DNA of 14,083 bases from CAYRTV01 sp046483285. Its GTDB lineage: Bacteria > Acidobacteriota > Aminicenantia > Aminicenantales > Aminicenantaceae. The stretch lies in NCBI GenBank assembly GCA_046483285.1, contig JAWODN010000041.1, positions 1 to 14,083 on the forward strand, read 5' to 3'. The notes below the pieces were generated by a model that was not told the origin of the DNA, did not search any database, and saw only the letters and a program-made list of their open reading frames with translations. Shown in pieces: positions 6,265 to 13,569 of the stretch (position 1 is the stretch's first letter; the number at the start of each line of letters is the position of its first letter). The translations under genes and the position numbers were made by a program.

Positions 6265-6912
6265 TTATTGAAGCCGGCTCAACTCCTGCTCGGCTTCCAT
6301 GGCATAATGCGTCCTCGAATATTCCCGGGTGATTTTCTGCAACACCTCGACGGCTTCATCCGTACGGCCCATTTCTTTCAGAATCTCCGCTTTCTGAAAC
6401 AGTATGCCGTCCATAGCGTAATCTTTGGGATCTTCCTTTTCTATCGCTTCAAAAATCTCCAGGGCGCCCTCATATTTCTTTTGTTTCCATAAAGCCCGCG
6501 CTTTTATTTCGCGGGACTGATAATAAATGATATCCTTAGGTTTTTGCGGGATTTTTTCAACGGCTTCCAGGGCTTTTTCATAATCACCATTTTCAATTTG
6601 ATAAGTTGCGATATGAATATGCCCGGACCTGTCGAATTTTCCTTGGCCGGCCAAGGCTTTCAATTCTTCCAACTTCTGAGGATCTTCTCTGAGTTCCCGG
6701 CTCACCTGATTGATTTGCGCCAAAATACGGCTCTGCTTTTCCAGATTCTTAGACTGGATAAAGCGCAGCCCCAGCACAATCAAAACGGCCACAGCGATCA
6801 CCGCGGCGCCTAAGGCGATCGCCCGGCTGTGGCCACCCATAAACCGGATCATCCTCCGGGTGAATTCCGCAAACTCGTTTGTCTTCAAATGCTTTCGTTC
6901 TTTTCTCTTCAT
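6265..6912 (-). CDS. Membrane-anchored TPR protein (YfgM/TPR_21-like)
   Basis: The 215-residue product has a basic cytoplasmic N-terminus (MKRKERKH), one membrane segment (about 31-50) and a C-terminal domain of repeated helices predicted to face the periplasm. Three TPR-like helical pairs are recognisable around 97-123, 131-164 and 168-203 (for example YEKALEAVEKI, YEGALEIFEAI and TDEAVEVLQKI). This matches the layout of YfgM-type proteins, which associate with the SecYEG translocon and periplasmic chaperones, though TPR similarity alone does not prove that role. The frame stays open 21 codons further upstream to 6975, but the ATG at 6912 has AAGGT 6-7 nt ahead of it and gives the expected short cytoplasmic tail. 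It stands alone, with repeat clusters on both sides, and is not next to bamB, unlike E. coli yfgM. Confidence 0.85.
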   Translation of the reverse strand: MKRKERKHLKTNEFAEFTRRMIRFMGGHSRAIALGAAVIAVAVLIVLGLRFIQSKNLEKQSRILAQINQVSRELREDPQKLEELKALAGQGKFDRSGHIHIATYQIENGDYEKALEAVEKIPQKPKDIIYYQSREIKARALWKQKKYEGALEIFEAIEKEDPKDYAMDGILFQKAEILKEMGRTDEAVEVLQKITREYSRTHYAMEAEQELSRLQ

Positions 6913-7001
6913 GGATTTACCTTTTATGCAAGTGTCAGGAAAGCATTTTATAACAAAATTCCAGAAAAACCGCAAATTATAGCGTTAACCGCGTCGGCAA
7001 T

Positions 7002-7278
7002 GTCATTCCGGGGCACGCCGTGCCTTTGAGTGTGTCATCCCGGGGCGCGCCGTGCCTTTGAGTGTGTCATTCCGAGGCACGCAGTGCCTCGGAATCCCTG
7101 ACTGCTTCGTCTGGGCGGTGGGTTCCGCTTTCACGAGGCAGGAAGGGATTGCCACGCGGCCTCCGGCCGCTCGCAATGACAAAGCGGCAGAAAGGGATTG
7201 CCACGGCTTGCTGACGCAAGCCTCGCAATGACAAAGCGGCAGGAAGGGATAACCGCACGGCCTCCGGCCGCTCGCCAT
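7002..7278 (-). repeat. Modular palindromic repeat cluster, copy R (inverted relative to copy L)
   Basis: Read on the minus strand this cluster repeats copy L nearly base for base over about 195 bp: GCTTGC-type module, GGCCGC-type module, the segment GGAACCCACCGCCCA, then GGCAC/GTGCC modules. It differs at both ends. It has an extra GGCCGC-type module at 7241-7278 and three tandem GGCAC-type modules with an exact 32-bp period at 7002-7033, 7034-7065 and 7066-7097. The cluster fills the 433-bp gap between the TPR and HD-GYP genes. No gene is supported in it. Confidence 0.85.
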
Positions 7279-7345
7279 GACATGGGGGGACAGGAGTGAG
7301 CGGCGGAGTCCTGAATACGCCGTCTTGAACAGGCGGACCCGGTTT

Positions 7346-8647
7346 TTATTGAAATTCGTACTTATTTTCCCGGAATATCTTCAAACAGGCATCCACAACT
7401 TTTACATCATAGAGGATACCCCGGTTTTTTTCTATTTCATCAAGGGCCAGATCAATCCCGAGCGCAGGGCGGTAGGGGCGGTGCGAAGCCATGGCTTCCA
7501 CCACATCCGCCACACCGATTATCCGGGCTTCGATAAGAATATCATCTCCGGTGAGGTTTCTTGGGTAGCCGGAGCCGTCCAGCCTTTCGTGATGCTGAAA
7601 AATGATTTCCGCCACCGGCCACGGAAATTCGATGGACTTCATGATATCGTGCCCCACCTGGGGATGGGTTTTCACAAGATTGAACTCAATATCGGACAGG
7701 CGGCGGGGCTTGGAGAGAATCTCCGCGGGAATGTATATCTTGCCGATGTCATGAATGTTCCCCGCGATGCCAATGGCGTCCATTCGGTCCTGGGTGATGT
7801 TCAGCTCGCCGGCGATGGTGCGGGCGAGATCCGCCACCCGGCGCTGATGTCCGGCTGTGTACGGATCCCGTGTTTCCACGGTTTTTTCCAGCACTTCAAT
7901 GGTCGCCCCTAAGGCCTGCCGGATTTTTTTCAAACTTTTCCGGACTTCGCTTTCCGCTTTGAACCTCTCGGAATGGCTGTGCAGGGCCACAATACCATAG
8001 ACCAGGCTCTCCGCAATTTTCATCAGCAGCTCGACCTCATCGTCTTCAAAAATATCAGGCTCATCCCCATAAATGGTCAAAGCGCCGAACGGCTTGCCGT
8101 TGCTTCGAAGCGGAAGGGCGACCACGGAAGAAAACCCGTATTTTATGGCCTCTCCCCGCCAAGGGATAACCTGGGGGGCGGAAAGAATATCCCTGATAAC
8201 GCCCGGCTCCCCTCTTTGGATGGCTTTAAGGACGGGACAGCCCCCATTGCTTTTCTCCAGAGAAAAATGACAGTCCTCAAGAAAATCCAATCCCCTCCCG
8301 GCTTGAGCTACGTTTTTGATTTTCTTTTCTTTGTCGTTTTGGGGAACCCCCACCCAGGCCATACTGTATCCGCCGGTGCTCACAATGACATCACAGATCT
8401 TCTGCAGAAGCTTTTCTTTGTCCAGAGTTCTGACCAGGGCCTTTTGACAGGCGCTTAAAGTGTGGAGCGCGCGGTTAACCCGGTGGAGCTCGCTTTTGGT
8501 CTTACGGAAATCACTCTCCTGCTTTTTTCTTTTTTCCTCTTTTTTCCGGAGTGATTCCAATTCCTTGATTAATTCGGACCGGGTTTTATTCATGTGTTTT
8601 CCGCCGCCGGCTTCACTCACCTTCAGTTCCTGTGTGTCTGAATCCAT
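7346..8647 (-). CDS. GAF / HD-GYP domain protein, probable c-di-GMP phosphodiesterase
   Basis: HD-GYP proteins hydrolyse cyclic di-GMP. The 433-residue product, counted from 8647, has a lysine/glutamate-rich coiled coil (about 23-60), a GAF sensor domain (about 75-222) and a complete HD-GYP domain (about 245-430). The metal-binding and signature residues are present: GHQRRV at 266-271, HDIGK at 299-303, the second histidine motif at 352-353, HHERLDGSGYP at 352-362 including the GYP triplet, and the RIIGVADVVEAM stretch near 375-386. There is no receiver domain, no transmembrane segment and no signal peptide, so it should be a soluble cytoplasmic sensor-effector whose GAF ligand is unknown. 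The frame extends to a TTG at 8725, but the ATG at 8647 has TGAGG just upstream and is preferred; ATG 8593 is a weaker alternative. It is divergent from the tRNA gene and has no operon partner. Confidence 0.93.
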   Translation of the reverse strand: MDSDTQELKVSEAGGGKHMNKTRSELIKELESLRKKEEKRKKQESDFRKTKSELHRVNRALHTLSACQKALVRTLDKEKLLQKICDVIVSTGGYSMAWVGVPQNDKEKKIKNVAQAGRGLDFLEDCHFSLEKSNGGCPVLKAIQRGEPGVIRDILSAPQVIPWRGEAIKYGFSSVVALPLRSNGKPFGALTIYGDEPDIFEDDEVELLMKIAESLVYGIVALHSHSERFKAESEVRKSLKKIRQALGATIEVLEKTVETRDPYTAGHQRRVADLARTIAGELNITQDRMDAIGIAGNIHDIGKIYIPAEILSKPRRLSDIEFNLVKTHPQVGHDIMKSIEFPWPVAEIIFQHHERLDGSGYPRNLTGDDILIEARIIGVADVVEAMASHRPYRPALGIDLALDEIEKNRGILYDVKVVDACLKIFRENKYEFQ

Positions 8648-8744
8648 TTTCCTCACGTTTTTCCGGAGATAAGAACAAACCCCCTTTCCAAACTGGGCCC
8701 TAATGAAACCGGACCTGTCAGACAAGCAGGGTTTGTATATAATT

Positions 8745-8758
8745 AAGTCGTGTGACTT
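8745..8758. promoter_or_regulatory. Palindrome upstream of the HD-GYP gene
   Basis: AAGTC-GTGT-GACTT is a perfect 5-bp dyad about 100 bp before the HD-GYP start. It is adjacent to TATATA (8736-8741), which could be its -10 region on the minus strand. An operator is possible, but the arms are short. Confidence 0.25.
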
Positions 8759-8813
8759 GGGAAAAAAATGAAATATATTTTATTTCTCTTCAGCCTGCGG
8801 CCTTCTTCTGTTC

Positions 8814-8843
8814 TTGACCAATGATGTTTTCCCCATGTACAAT
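8814..8843 (+). promoter_or_regulatory. Promoter of tRNA-Arg
   Basis: TTGACC at 8814-8819, an 18-bp spacer and TACAAT at 8838-8843 give a good sigma70-type promoter. A GC-rich stretch (AGCCGGG) follows the -10 box, as is typical of stringently controlled stable-RNA promoters. The expected start, near 8850, leaves a 5' leader of about 17 nt before the mature tRNA. The downstream reductase gene probably uses the same promoter. Confidence 0.65.
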
Positions 8844-8866
8844 AGCCGGGAACAAATGATGCCGAT

Positions 8867-8941
8867 ACCCCTGTAGCTCAGTATGGATAGAGCAATGGAT
8901 TCCTAATCCATGTGTCGCCGGTTCGAGTCCGGCCAGGGGTA
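8867..8941 (+). tRNA. tRNA-Arg (anticodon CCU)
   Basis: A full cloverleaf can be folded by eye. The acceptor stem is ACCCCTG (8867-8873) with CAGGGGT (8934-8940) and discriminator A8941. The D stem is GCTC/GAGC (8876-8879 with 8890-8893). The anticodon stem is ATGGA/TCCAT (8895-8899 with 8907-8911) with loop TTCCTAA, giving anticodon CCU at 8902-8904, which reads AGG. The T stem is GCCGG/CCGGC with loop TTCGAGT (8917-8933). The variable loop is 5 nt. The 3' CCA is not encoded. The next gene starts 24 nt downstream. Confidence 0.96.
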
Positions 8942-8956
8942 TTACTTTTAAACACT

Positions 8957-8961
8957 GGAGG
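8957..8961 (+). promoter_or_regulatory. Ribosome binding site fixing the reductase GTG start
   Basis: GGAGG ends 4 nt before the GTG at 8966 and begins 16 nt after the last base of the mature tRNA. It decides the start: longer versions of the frame would run into the tRNA. Confidence 0.7.
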
Positions 8962-8965
8962 AACC

Positions 8966-10321
8966 GTGAAAAAAAATTCAACCTGCCCCCGGCGGAAATT
9001 TCTGCAGCAAGGCGCTTTGGGATTTCTGGGAGCCGGAGCCGCGGCCGGCAGCACCTGGAGCCGCCCCCTGTCAAAACCCCCCAACCGGGAAAAAATAAAC
9101 CGGCCGGACGCTTCTCCCCAAATACGGGAATACCGGACTCTCGGCCGGACCGGTTTCAAAGTCTCCGATTTATCCGCCGGGTCCATCACCGACGAAGGCG
9201 TCCTGGGAACCGCGCTGGACGCCGGAATGAATTATATCGACACCGCCGAAGAGTATCCCGGCCATCACAAAGTTGTGGCTAAAGTCATGAAAAACCGTCC
9301 CCGCAAATCCGTCTTCGTCACCACCAAGCTGGAAGTGAAGGACGATAAATCCAAGCAGGGATTCCTGGACCGGGCCCGCATGTGCCTGCGGGAATTGGAC
9401 CTGGATTACGTCGACTGCATCATGATGCATATGGCCGAGACCACCGGCACCCTGAAAACCGAAGGATTCCATCAGGCTATGCAGGAATTGAAAACCGAAG
9501 GCCGGCTGCGGTTCACCGGCGTTTCCAACCACGGCTCCTTCTGGCATCAAGAACCCAAAGAAAGCATGGATACGGTCCTGCTCGCTGCCGTTGAAGACGG
9601 CCGTTTCGATGTTTTCCTGATGGCGTATAATTTTCTAAAAATGGACCGGTCGGAACATGTGTTAAGGGCCGCCAATGAAAAAGATATCGGAACCGTCCTG
9701 ATGAAAACCACCCCGGTGGCCATCTACTACTCTTTGAAAAGCCGGATCGAAAAGATGGAAGAAAAAGGCCAGGAGGTGCACCCTCTTTATAAGTCCGGCA
9801 TCAAGAGATACAAGGATAAATTGGATAAGGCCGAGACGTTTATCAAAAAATACCATCTCCAGAATCCCGAAGAAATCAAGGCGGCGGCCGTTCGCTTCGT
9901 TCTGGATAATCCGGATGTCAGCACCGTCAGCTGCCTGGCGCGGACCTTTGATGAGCTGGATGGATTTCTCAGGCTTTCCGGCAGCCGCCTGAGCGAGTGG
10001 GAGAAGACCAAACTGGCGGCTTATGCCGAAGGCTGCGGCGAACTATACTGCCGCCATGCCTGCGGAGAGTGCGAAACGGAATGCCCCCAGGGAGTTCCGG
10101 TCAACACCATCCTGCGGTATCACCACTACCTGGCCCAGGGCCGGGAACAAGACGCCATTCGAAAGTACGCCGCCATTCCCGGGGTTAACGCGGAAGCCTG
10201 CCGGGAATGCCCGGGCCACTGCGAGCGGGCCTGTCCGTACGGAGTGGCCGCGCAGGGCCTGCTGCTTCTGGCCCATGAGCAGCTGGCGGTGATTTCCGCG
10301 CCGAAGCCTTCCTCAGGATAA
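8966..10321 (+). CDS. Tat-exported aldo/keto reductase with C-terminal 2[4Fe-4S] domain
   Basis: The 451-residue product starts at GTG with a Shine-Dalgarno 4 nt upstream. Its N-terminus is a twin-arginine signal (CPRRKFLQQGALGFLGAGAAAG, Arg9-Arg10, hydrophobic run 17-28), which predicts folded export or membrane attachment at the periplasmic face. An aldo/keto reductase barrel follows (about 55-335) with all four family catalytic residues: Asp92, Tyr97, Lys121 and His155. The C-terminal domain has eight cluster cysteines, CX3CX2CX3CP (Cys362/366/369/373) and CX2CX3CX3CP (Cys412/415/419/423), plus Cys357. Such barrel-ferredoxin fusions are a known, poorly characterised family found widely in anaerobes. 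The substrate and electron partner are unknown. The gene probably shares the tRNA transcript and converges on recD2. Confidence 0.93.
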   Translation: MKKNSTCPRRKFLQQGALGFLGAGAAAGSTWSRPLSKPPNREKINRPDASPQIREYRTLGRTGFKVSDLSAGSITDEGVLGTALDAGMNYIDTAEEYPGHHKVVAKVMKNRPRKSVFVTTKLEVKDDKSKQGFLDRARMCLRELDLDYVDCIMMHMAETTGTLKTEGFHQAMQELKTEGRLRFTGVSNHGSFWHQEPKESMDTVLLAAVEDGRFDVFLMAYNFLKMDRSEHVLRAANEKDIGTVLMKTTPVAIYYSLKSRIEKMEEKGQEVHPLYKSGIKRYKDKLDKAETFIKKYHLQNPEEIKAAAVRFVLDNPDVSTVSCLARTFDELDGFLRLSGSRLSEWEKTKLAAYAEGCGELYCRHACGECETECPQGVPVNTILRYHHYLAQGREQDAIRKYAAIPGVNAEACRECPGHCERACPYGVAAQGLLLLAHEQLAVISAPKPSSG

Positions 10322-10340
10322 ATACCTGAATGATGAACGG

Positions 10341-10400
10341 GAAGGGATTGCCGCGGCTTGCCGGCGCAAGCCTCGCCATGACAAGGCGGCATGTCATCCC
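10341..10400 (-). repeat. Modular palindromic repeat, single module
   Basis: On the minus strand this reads as a GCTTGC-type module of the family at 5944-6152: GTCATGGCGAG, the hairpin GGCTTGC-CGGC-GCAAGCC (10355-10372), then GGCAATCCCTTCC. A second half-module with TGTCATCCCGG lies at 10391-10400. It occupies the 95-bp gap between the converging reductase and recD2 genes, where a stable hairpin could slow read-through in either direction. Confidence 0.75.
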
Positions 10401-10416
10401 GGGAATCAGGAAAGAC

Positions 10417-12627
10417 TCATATCTGATTTTGAGTTTCCCGCCTGTGAAACGGCGGCAGCCGCCTGAGTTTTTCCTTGACCAGGCCGTTCCTCAGCACCGG
10501 TTTGTTATTGTTTATGGCAATGTGAAGGGCCTTATAGGAGCCGATGATGCAGCTTAATTTTTTGGCCCGGGTCAAAGCGGTGTAGAGAAGGTTCCTCTGC
10601 AGCATGATGTAATGCTGGGTCAGCAGCGGCATGACCACCGCCTGGTATTCGCTTCCCTGGGATTTATGCACGGAAATGGCATAAGCCAGCACCAATTCGT
10701 TCATTTCCTCCCTGGAATAAGACAGAATCTGACCGTCGAAATCCACCGCAATCCGGTAGATGCGGCGGTCGATTTCCTTGATGATTCCGATATCGCCGTT
10801 AAACACATCCTTGTCATAATTATTCCGCACCTGCATCACCTTATCCCCTTCCCGGAACTCACGGCTTCCGGCCATGAGGCCCTCCGGTCCGGGATTGAGC
10901 CGGTTCTGCAGTTCTTTATTGAGATTGTCCACTCCGGCCAGCCCGCGGTACATGGGACTGATCACTTGAATCTGGGGGGAGAGGGGCGGCACTCTTAATT
11001 TTTTCGGAATCCGTTCCTGACTCAACTTCATGATCATATCGAAAACTTTCCGCTCATCATTGAGGGCCAGAAAATAAAAATCGGAATTTTTATCATCTTT
11101 CTCCGGTTGGATAATGGTCTGTCCCTGATTGATTCGGTGAGCGTTTTTAACAATCAAGCTTCCTTTTTCCTGCCTGAATATGGTGCTCAGACGGACCACT
11201 TCCACCCTTCCGGATTGAATGATGTCCTGGAGCATGGTTCCAGGCCCCACCGAAGGGAGCTGGTCTTTGTCTCCCACCAGGATGACCCGCATAGAGGGGG
11301 GAACGGCTTTTAAAAGATGGTGCATCAAGGGAAGGTCGACCATGGAGACTTCGTCCACAATCAAAGCGTCTCCCTCCAAAGGGTGGTTTTCATTCCTCCG
11401 GAATTTCCCCGTTCTGGACATATATTCCAGGGTGCGGTGAAGGGTCTTGGCTTCCCTGCCCGTGGCTTCAGACAGCCTTTTGGCGGCGCGGCCGGTGGGG
11501 GCGGCCAGAATGATGGTGCGGCCCCACTGAGAAAACAAATGAACCACCGACCGGATGATGGTGGTTTTTCCTGTTCCCGGACCTCCGGTTATGACTAAAA
11601 ACTTGCTCAAAATGCTTTCTTTAACCGCACGCCGCTGGTCTTCTGAGAAGGAAATCCCGGAAGCTCTCTCTGTTTTTTTCACGGCGGCGTTCACATCTTC
11701 GGGCGGATTGAGCGGCGGATGCCCGGCCAGATTATAGATATTGCGGACCACATCCTGCTCAGCCTGATGAAAAAAAGGCAGATACACAGCCTGGTCGTTC
11801 CCCAGGTCCTCCATGATCACAAATTTCTGTTTTTCCAGCGTATCCAGGGCCTGAGAGAAAGCGTTTTTCTTCAAATTCAAGTCCCGGCCGCAGGATTCCT
11901 CCAAATGGGACCGTCTGGAAAAGACATGGCCCTCTTCGGTGTCTTTTTCCAGAAGATAGTGGATATAGGCCTTGACCCTCTCCGGGGAATCCGGTTCCAT
12001 CCCCAGCTTGAGGGCCATCTGGTCCGCAGTCTTGAATCCGACCCCCCATATGTCATGGCAGGCCTGATAAGGATTGGTTTTGAGGATATGAAAAGCCCGG
12101 CGTCCGTATTGCCGGTAAATTTTTGTGGCCAGGTTGGTGGAGACACCGTGCTGCTGTAAAAAAATAATCAATTCCCGGATGTCCTCATGCCGGGACCAGG
12201 ATTTTTTTATCTCATCCAGTTTTTTGCTCCCGACTCCTTCCACCTGCCGCAGCCGTTCCGGGTTTTCAGAAAGCACAACCAGGGTTTCCTCTTTGAAGTG
12301 CGCGATGATCCGTTTTGCCAAAACCGGGCCGATCCCATTGATCAGGCCGGAGGAAAGAAACTTTTCCACTCCCTGCCCGCTGCTGGGAAGGACCGGCTTG
12401 TAGTTTTGCACCCGGAGCTGCTGCCCGAAACGGGGGTTTATTTCCCATTTCCCCTCCACCTTGAGCACCTCGCCGGGGGTCAAGGGAGGGAAATTGCCGA
12501 CTATGGTGATATTCCTTCCTTCTTCCAGGGAAAAACGGCAGACGGTGTATCCGGAATCCGGGCTGTAAAAAACAATGGATTCGATGGTTCCGGTCAGCCC
12601 GCTTGAATTATTCATAAAAAACGCCAC
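10417..12627 (-). CDS. recD2: RecD-like 5'-3' DNA helicase RecD2
   Basis: This is a superfamily 1B ATP-dependent helicase of the RecD2/YrrC type, acting in DNA repair and replication maintenance without a RecBC complex. The 736-residue product has the family length and order: an N-terminal OB-like region (about 10-80), helix-hairpin-helix repeats (LINGIG near 95-100, VEGVG at 129-133, IWGVGFK at 193-199), then the helicase core. Core motifs are Walker A GGPGTGKTT at 348-356, VDEVS with Asp425-Glu426, GDKDQLPSVG at 452-461, FRQ at 484-486, VHKSQGSEY at 653-661 and LYTALTRAKK at 681-690. The GTG at 12627 has GAGG only 3 nt ahead; ATG 12615 is an alternative that shortens it by four residues and lies in a repeat-like T-tract. 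It follows the SAM hydrolase-like gene by 81 bp on the same strand and may be co-transcribed. Confidence 0.96.
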   Translation of the reverse strand: MAFFMNNSSGLTGTIESIVFYSPDSGYTVCRFSLEEGRNITIVGNFPPLTPGEVLKVEGKWEINPRFGQQLRVQNYKPVLPSSGQGVEKFLSSGLINGIGPVLAKRIIAHFKEETLVVLSENPERLRQVEGVGSKKLDEIKKSWSRHEDIRELIIFLQQHGVSTNLATKIYRQYGRRAFHILKTNPYQACHDIWGVGFKTADQMALKLGMEPDSPERVKAYIHYLLEKDTEEGHVFSRRSHLEESCGRDLNLKKNAFSQALDTLEKQKFVIMEDLGNDQAVYLPFFHQAEQDVVRNIYNLAGHPPLNPPEDVNAAVKKTERASGISFSEDQRRAVKESILSKFLVITGGPGTGKTTIIRSVVHLFSQWGRTIILAAPTGRAAKRLSEATGREAKTLHRTLEYMSRTGKFRRNENHPLEGDALIVDEVSMVDLPLMHHLLKAVPPSMRVILVGDKDQLPSVGPGTMLQDIIQSGRVEVVRLSTIFRQEKGSLIVKNAHRINQGQTIIQPEKDDKNSDFYFLALNDERKVFDMIMKLSQERIPKKLRVPPLSPQIQVISPMYRGLAGVDNLNKELQNRLNPGPEGLMAGSREFREGDKVMQVRNNYDKDVFNGDIGIIKEIDRRIYRIAVDFDGQILSYSREEMNELVLAYAISVHKSQGSEYQAVVMPLLTQHYIMLQRNLLYTALTRAKKLSCIIGSYKALHIAINNNKPVLRNGLVKEKLRRLPPFHRRETQNQI

Positions 12628-12708
12628 GAGCCTCGCATCCGCAGCGACACAGGCCCTTTCATCATCCGGATTGGACGGGTCGCACTCATAGGGAAAGTCA
12701 TGAAGCCA

Positions 12709-13506
12709 TCAATCAATTTTTTTATCGACCGCGACCGGATCTCCGGGTTTGAGACCGGTCTCCTGAGCCGCCGAACCTTCACGGACGGCGATTTCCAGAG
12801 AACCGAGGCTTCCGGTCAGAGCCAAAAGAGAGCCCCTGTCCACCGCACCATAGCTTTCCACGAAGGGGAAATCCCGTCCGGCGCTGCGGATCCGGAGGCT
12901 CTCAGGGCCCGGCGCCAGGGCCTGCAGGGCATTTACGGGTATATTGGTGATCAGATTGCCGAACTTGTCCTTATAGACGACCTTGCCGGTTACGGATTCC
13001 CCGTTGATCCGGGGCCGGTCGACCGGAAAGCAATGGAAATCTTCGATCCTTCCGCCGAATTTATCACCGTCCACATCCTTGGACACCCATGCCGCAACCG
13101 GCGCCATTTTATCCCGGCCTTCGAATGTCCGGCCGGTCTGCGGAAAAAAATAATGGCCGGCCGTGACGGCACGGACCTCGGGATGCTCCGCCCCGTCCAA
13201 AACATAACTGAGAAGACCGTTATCAGGCGCCACAAAAGAACAGCCTTCCAGCTGGGCCAAAAGGATCCGGCGGCGGGTGCCCACTCCGGGATCCACCACG
13301 GCCAGAAAGACCGTATCCGCAGGAAAATACCGGAAAACCGCATTCAAGATAAACGCGCCCGCCTGAATATTGTGGGAAGGCACCTGATGGGTGATATCAG
13401 CAATATGGGCGTCAGGGTTGATGCCGGCGATGACGCCTTTCATGGCGGGAACAAAAAAGTCCTCTTCCCCAAAGTCCGTCAAGAGAGCGATTACCGGAGG
13501 TTTCAT
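12709..13506 (-). CDS. SAM hydroxide adenosyltransferase (DUF62 / SAM hydrolase) family protein
   Basis: This family hydrolyses S-adenosylmethionine to adenosine and methionine using water or hydroxide and is related to the fluorinase and chlorinase enzymes. The 265-residue product has the family's features in order: ALLTDFGEEDFFVPAMKGVI at 7-26, ITHQVPSHNI at 38-47, VDPGVGTRRR at 71-80, APDNGLLS at 93-100, TFEGRDKMAPVAAW at 127-140 and YKDKFGNLITNI at 178-189. The Asp (72) and an Arg (78-80) of the Asp-Arg-His triad are present. Where most characterised members have TFHGRD, this protein has TFEGRD, so the expected His is Glu129. The start is secure because an in-frame TAA lies 9-7 nt before the ATG. 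The physiological role of the family is unclear. Confidence 0.93.
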   Translation of the reverse strand: MKPPVIALLTDFGEEDFFVPAMKGVIAGINPDAHIADITHQVPSHNIQAGAFILNAVFRYFPADTVFLAVVDPGVGTRRRILLAQLEGCSFVAPDNGLLSYVLDGAEHPEVRAVTAGHYFFPQTGRTFEGRDKMAPVAAWVSKDVDGDKFGGRIEDFHCFPVDRPRINGESVTGKVVYKDKFGNLITNIPVNALQALAPGPESLRIRSAGRDFPFVESYGAVDRGSLLALTGSLGSLEIAVREGSAAQETGLKPGDPVAVDKKID

Positions 13507-13569
13507 CAGGAATTATCTTATGCCATTGCCGGAATCGGGTCAAGAGGGTTTTCAAACCCGGCCGATGAA

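Noticed and set aside
7002..7278. CRISPR array
   Set aside because: The 32-bp units abut without unique spacers and belong to a dispersed palindromic repeat family; no cas genes are present.
7277..7912. 211-codon plus-strand open frame opposite the HD-GYP gene
   Set aside because: It is complementary to the conserved HD-GYP coding region and has no independent support.
8867..8941. tRNA 3' end as an attachment site for an integrated element
   Set aside because: No integrase gene and no downstream direct repeat of the tRNA 3' end was seen in the window.
8790..9189. Minus-strand open frames over the tRNA, reading for example GLEPATHGLGIHCS or GRTRTGDTWIRNP
   Set aside because: These are the well-known artefact of translating the antisense of a tRNA gene. 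A complete tRNA-Arg cloverleaf and the reductase gene explain the DNA.
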